This document shows, piece after piece, positions 5,550 to 8,489 of a stretch of 8,489 bases of DNA; within the stretch, counting starts at the first letter, position 1; every line of letters begins with the position of its first letter. Source of the stretch: CAZISM01 sp964541895 (lineage in GTDB: Bacteria > Zhuqueibacterota > Zhuqueibacteria > Residuimicrobiales > Residuimicrobiaceae); NCBI GenBank assembly GCA_964541895.1, contig CAZISM010000185.1, forward strand, positions 1-8,489. Reading direction: 5' to 3'. Both the position numbers and the translations under genes were made by a program. The notes under the pieces were generated by a model that saw nothing but the letters and a program-made list of their open reading frames with translations, made no database searches and was not told the origin of the DNA.

Positions 5550-7526
5550 ATGCAATGGTGGCGAAATGCAAAAATAGTTTTGGCGTCAGCCTGCTATTTG
5601 TTCGGCGTTGCCCAGGCGACTGAAAGCACCAATGCCCAGCGCGCGCCGGTTCTGAGTTCTGATGCAACGCTCGCTCAGGTGGGCCGCGTCCTGCTCAGCA
5701 GCAGCGACTATCACCCCTTTCCAACGTGGCAGGAACATGCCGCCTGGCAGGCTTTGCCTGAATCTATTCGCCAAAAGTACACATTCGAAGCTGAAAAACT
5801 GCTCGGGTATAATTGGCCCGAACTGCCGGCGACGTTGTTTCTGGAGTTCAGGAGAAACGGCAATCGCAGCCATTATGAAAAGCCCCACTTTGAACGCCGC
5901 ACCCGTCTCGGCCAGCTGGTCCTGGCCGAATGTATGGAGGGCCGCGGCCGATTTCTCGACGACATCTCTAACGGCATCTGGGCCATATGCGAAGAATCCT
6001 TCTGGGGCTTGCCGGCCCATATGAGTGCGCAGAAAGCAGGCAACGGTCTGCCCGATATCGCAGAACCCATCGTCGATCTCTTTGCCGCCGAAACCGCCAG
6101 CCTGCTGGCCTGGACCCACTATCTGCTGGGTGAGCAACTCGATTCCGTTTCACCGCTGATAAGACCGCGCATCCGCCTGGAGATCGAGCGGCGCATGCTG
6201 CAGCCGTGTCGAACGCGGGAGGATTTCGGCTGGATGGGATTTCATGACCGTTCGGTCAACAACTGGAATCCGTGGATCAATTCCAACTGGCTGGCCTGCG
6301 TGCTGCTCATGGAACAGGATAAAGAGACGCGCGATCGCACCGTTGTCAAAATCCTAAAGAGTCTGGACCGTTTTCTCGCCGGCTATGGCGACGACGGCGG
6401 CTGCGACGAAGGCCCGAGCTACTGGGGTAGGGCCGGCGCGTCGCTGTTCGACAACCTGGAGCTGCTGCACAGCGCCAGCAACGGCCAATTGAATTTTTAT
6501 CAGGCGCCCCTGGTCCAGGAGATCGGCCGCTATATCTATCGCGTTCATATCGCCGGCCACTATTTTGTCAATTTCGCCGACGGCCCCGGCGTCTTGACAC
6601 CGACCGCAGAACTGGTCTACCGCTATGGCAAACGCATCAATGATAGCCGGATGATGCAACTGGGCCTCTTTTTGCCGAGAAGCAGCGGCATCGGCCGGAT
6701 CGCCAGCATCGGCCGGGAGCTGGCAGGTTTGTGGGATCCCATGCCGGCCGCTGCAACGCCGGCGACAGCGCCGCTGATTCGGGATCATTTTTTCAAAGAC
6801 GTGCAGGTGATGGTGGCCCGCGCCCAGGCCGGTTCCAGCAAAGGCCTGTACGTGGCGGCCAAAGGCGGACATAACGCCGAGAGCCACAACCACAACGACA
6901 TCGGCCACTATGTCATCTATCTCGACGGCCAGCCCATGATCGTCGATGCCGGCGTCGGCACCTATACCGCAAAAACGTTCAGCCCGCAGCGCTATGAAAT
7001 CTGGACCATGCAGTCGGCCTATCACAGCCTGCCCACCATCGACGGCGTGATGCAGGCGCCTGGCCGCGAGTTTGCCGCCCGCGCTGTCAGGTATACAGCG
7101 GACAACAGCAAGGCAGAGCTGCAACTGGATATCGCCGCCGCCTATCCGGCGGAAGCGCACCTGCAAAACTGGTTGCGCACGATTCGCCTGCAGAGGAACG
7201 AGCACGTCATGGTAAAAGAGAACTATCGCCTGACGGCACAGGCCAGAGAGATCACGCTGTCCTGGTTGACCCCGTGTCAGGTGCAGGAGCTCAAGCCCGG
7301 CGCCCTCCGACTGATCTCCACCATGACCGGCGGCGCCAAAGCCGCCGAGCTGGATCTGTTGTACAATGCCGACGATTTTTCCGTTGTCCTGGAACCGGTG
7401 CTTTTGGATGATGAGCGTCTGAGTTCCATATGGAGTGCCGGCCTGATGCGCATCATGCTGAAGGCGAAGAATCCGGCCCTGCAACAATCCTGGAACCTGC
7501 ATTTCAGGCCGCACACATCCCGATGA
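5550..7526 (+). CDS. Secreted heparinase II/III-like protein, probable polysaccharide lyase
   Basis: Predicted periplasmic or secreted enzyme that would cut a uronic-acid-containing polysaccharide by beta-elimination; 658 residues from the chosen start, typical of two-domain heparinase II/III proteins. Residues 1-23 are a Sec signal peptide with a likely cut after AQA. About 50-390 is a helix-rich, presumably alpha/alpha-toroid domain with NNWNPWINSNWL (237-248) and DDGGCDEGPSYWGRAG (281-296), rich in Asn, Trp and acidic residues as in lyase clefts. About 405-655 is the beta-sandwich heparinase II/III domain, with SHNHNDIGHY (445-454), VDAGVGTYT (465-473) and AYHSLPTIDG (490-499). The His/Asn cluster and Tyr491 are candidates for metal or substrate contact and catalysis. 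The superfamily is clear, but the PL family number and substrate (heparin-like, alginate, hyaluronan or other) are not. It lies 158 bp after the GH97 gene and 12 bp before the GH36-like gene. Confidence 0.85.
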   Translation: MQWWRNAKIVLASACYLFGVAQATESTNAQRAPVLSSDATLAQVGRVLLSSSDYHPFPTWQEHAAWQALPESIRQKYTFEAEKLLGYNWPELPATLFLEFRRNGNRSHYEKPHFERRTRLGQLVLAECMEGRGRFLDDISNGIWAICEESFWGLPAHMSAQKAGNGLPDIAEPIVDLFAAETASLLAWTHYLLGEQLDSVSPLIRPRIRLEIERRMLQPCRTREDFGWMGFHDRSVNNWNPWINSNWLACVLLMEQDKETRDRTVVKILKSLDRFLAGYGDDGGCDEGPSYWGRAGASLFDNLELLHSASNGQLNFYQAPLVQEIGRYIYRVHIAGHYFVNFADGPGVLTPTAELVYRYGKRINDSRMMQLGLFLPRSSGIGRIASIGRELAGLWDPMPAAATPATAPLIRDHFFKDVQVMVARAQAGSSKGLYVAAKGGHNAESHNHNDIGHYVIYLDGQPMIVDAGVGTYTAKTFSPQRYEIWTMQSAYHSLPTIDGVMQAPGREFAARAVRYTADNSKAELQLDIAAAYPAEAHLQNWLRTIRLQRNEHVMVKENYRLTAQAREITLSWLTPCQVQELKPGALRLISTMTGGAKAAELDLLYNADDFSVVLEPVLLDDERLSSIWSAGLMRIMLKAKNPALQQSWNLHFRPHTSR

Positions 7527-7538
7527 GGAGACAAAAAG

Positions 7539-8489
7539 ATGGCGAGAATCTTGCTGGTCGCACTGGTGATTGGTTTTGGGTTTGACGCTATCGCCGTGCC
7601 GGCGCAGGCCGCGTCCGTGACCGGGAAATGGATCATGGATCGTTTCAGCTCTGCAGCACAGGCGCCTTTTTCGTTTCGCTATGGCGGCGCTCCCTCGAGC
7701 ACTCTGCTCAGCAACTGGCGGGTGCGACAGGAGGCCCGGCCGCTGGATGAATTCCGCACCTCGATCGTTTTTTACTACACCGATCCAGCCGGAGGCCTGC
7801 AGATCCGCTGTGAATGCGTGGCGTATAACGACGTGCCGGTGGCGGAATGGGTCGTTTATCTGAAAAATACTGCAGCCAAAACATCGCCCATGCTGGAGCA
7901 GGTGCAGGCGCTGGACATGAACCTTCCGGCCGCGGAACAGGAAGCGGTCCTGCATTACGCCAAAGGCGCGGTCTGTTCCATGGATGACTATAAACCGCTG
8001 CGGCGGGTGCTGAACAAACGTTCCCAAGTATGGCTGCAACCCGGCGGCGGCCGCTCTTCAAGCGATTATCTGCCGTTCTTTAATATCGAACAGATGCAGG
8101 GCAACGGCATGATAATCGGCCTGGGCTGGAGCGGCGAATGGGCTGCTGCTTTCATGACCGATTCGGTGCGACAGACGCGAGTGACCGCCGGCATGGCCCT
8201 CACCCATTTACGGTTGCGGCCTGACGAAGAGATTCGCACGCCCAAGGTGGCGCTGCTGTTTTATGATCAGGGCGTGTTGCAGGGACAAAATCTCTGGCGA
8301 AAATTCATCCTCGCTCATCATCGCGCTTTGGTGAACGGCAAACCGTTTGCCATGCCCATCCTCAACGGCACCTGGGGCGGAACAGATGCGGCCACGCACC
8401 TGGCCAACATTCAAACGATAAACAAATATGCATTGCCCATCGATTATTACTGGATCGATGCCGAGTGGTTCGGCAAGGGCAAATGGCAT
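7539..8489 (+). CDS. Secreted GH36-like glycoside hydrolase (alpha-galactosidase-like), 3' end outside window
   Basis: Partial gene, open to the window edge (317 codons seen). GAGGAG overlaps the lyase stop and lies 8 nt before the ATG, so it is almost certainly in the same transcript. Residues 1-24 form a Sec signal peptide (cut after AQA). Residues 25-265 are mostly beta strands, consistent with the N-terminal supersandwich of GH36: GGGRSSSDYLPF (169-180), LGWSGEWAAAF (195-205) and RTPKVALLFYDQG (233-245). The barrel begins at about 270 with PILNGTWGG (273-281) and PIDYYWIDAEWFGKG (300-314). The last resembles the FVLDDGWFG strand of GH36 enzymes, where Asp contacts the sugar; here it reads D307-A-E-W, so only the first Asp is kept. 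The nucleophile region (KWD-type) and acid/base lie past the edge. Galactosidase activity is probable but unproven; another GH36-related specificity is possible. Confidence 0.75.
   Translation, partial: MARILLVALVIGFGFDAIAVPAQAASVTGKWIMDRFSSAAQAPFSFRYGGAPSSTLLSNWRVRQEARPLDEFRTSIVFYYTDPAGGLQIRCECVAYNDVPVAEWVVYLKNTAAKTSPMLEQVQALDMNLPAAEQEAVLHYAKGAVCSMDDYKPLRRVLNKRSQVWLQPGGGRSSSDYLPFFNIEQMQGNGMIIGLGWSGEWAAAFMTDSVRQTRVTAGMALTHLRLRPDEEIRTPKVALLFYDQGVLQGQNLWRKFILAHHRALVNGKPFAMPILNGTWGGTDAATHLANIQTINKYALPIDYYWIDAEWFGKGKWH

Noticed and set aside
6354..8039. 561-codon minus-strand open frame opposite the lyase and GH36-like genes
   Set aside because: It spans the end of one well-supported gene and the start of another, is rich in His, Arg, Gln and Gly, and shows no domain. 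Judged a shadow frame.

Overview
The window looks like a chromosomal piece of a GC-rich, Gram-negative, free-living bacterium. Evidence for an outer membrane and periplasm: an OmpA-type peptidoglycan-binding domain, one lipoprotein signal and two Sec-type signal peptides. The mix of GH97, heparinase II/III-like and GH36-like enzymes is common in polysaccharide degraders of the Bacteroidota/FCB side of the tree and in related uncultivated phyla. No marker gene in the window fixes the taxon, so this placement is inference. All six genes are on the plus strand, each with a good Shine-Dalgarno sequence, and gaps are short (10 to about 160 bp).

Region 1 (about 1-3287) is a three-gene ABC transporter. 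It encodes a membrane-anchored substrate-binding protein of the NitT/TauT/SsuA type fused to a C-terminal OmpA peptidoglycan-binding domain (93-1589), a TauC/SsuC-like permease (1700-2494) and an ATPase (2505-3287). The fusion is the most unusual thing in the window: the binding protein should be held both in the inner membrane and on the cell wall. A perfect 13-bp inverted repeat lies between the binding-protein and permease genes. The substrate cannot be read from sequence.

Region 2 (3288-3426) is a 139-bp gap with a GATCACA/TGTGATC inverted repeat. It may be an operator or a hairpin ahead of the second gene group.

Region 3 (3427 to the window end) is a carbohydrate-degradation cluster. 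It has a GH97 lipoprotein with the Asp/Glu layout of the retaining (alpha-galactosidase-type) branch, a secreted heparinase II/III-like enzyme that is probably a polysaccharide lyase, and, only 12 bp further on, a secreted GH36-like enzyme cut by the window edge. Together they suggest breakdown of a uronic-acid-containing polysaccharide with alpha-linked, possibly galactose, side groups. No SusC/SusD pair, sulfatase or regulator is visible here. The 158-bp gap between the GH97 and lyase genes holds two copies of a 38-bp repeat with a palindromic core, spaced exactly 38 bp apart; this is probably a dispersed intergenic repeat family.

The long minus-strand open frames (up to 590 codons) opposite these genes are judged to be codon-bias shadows.
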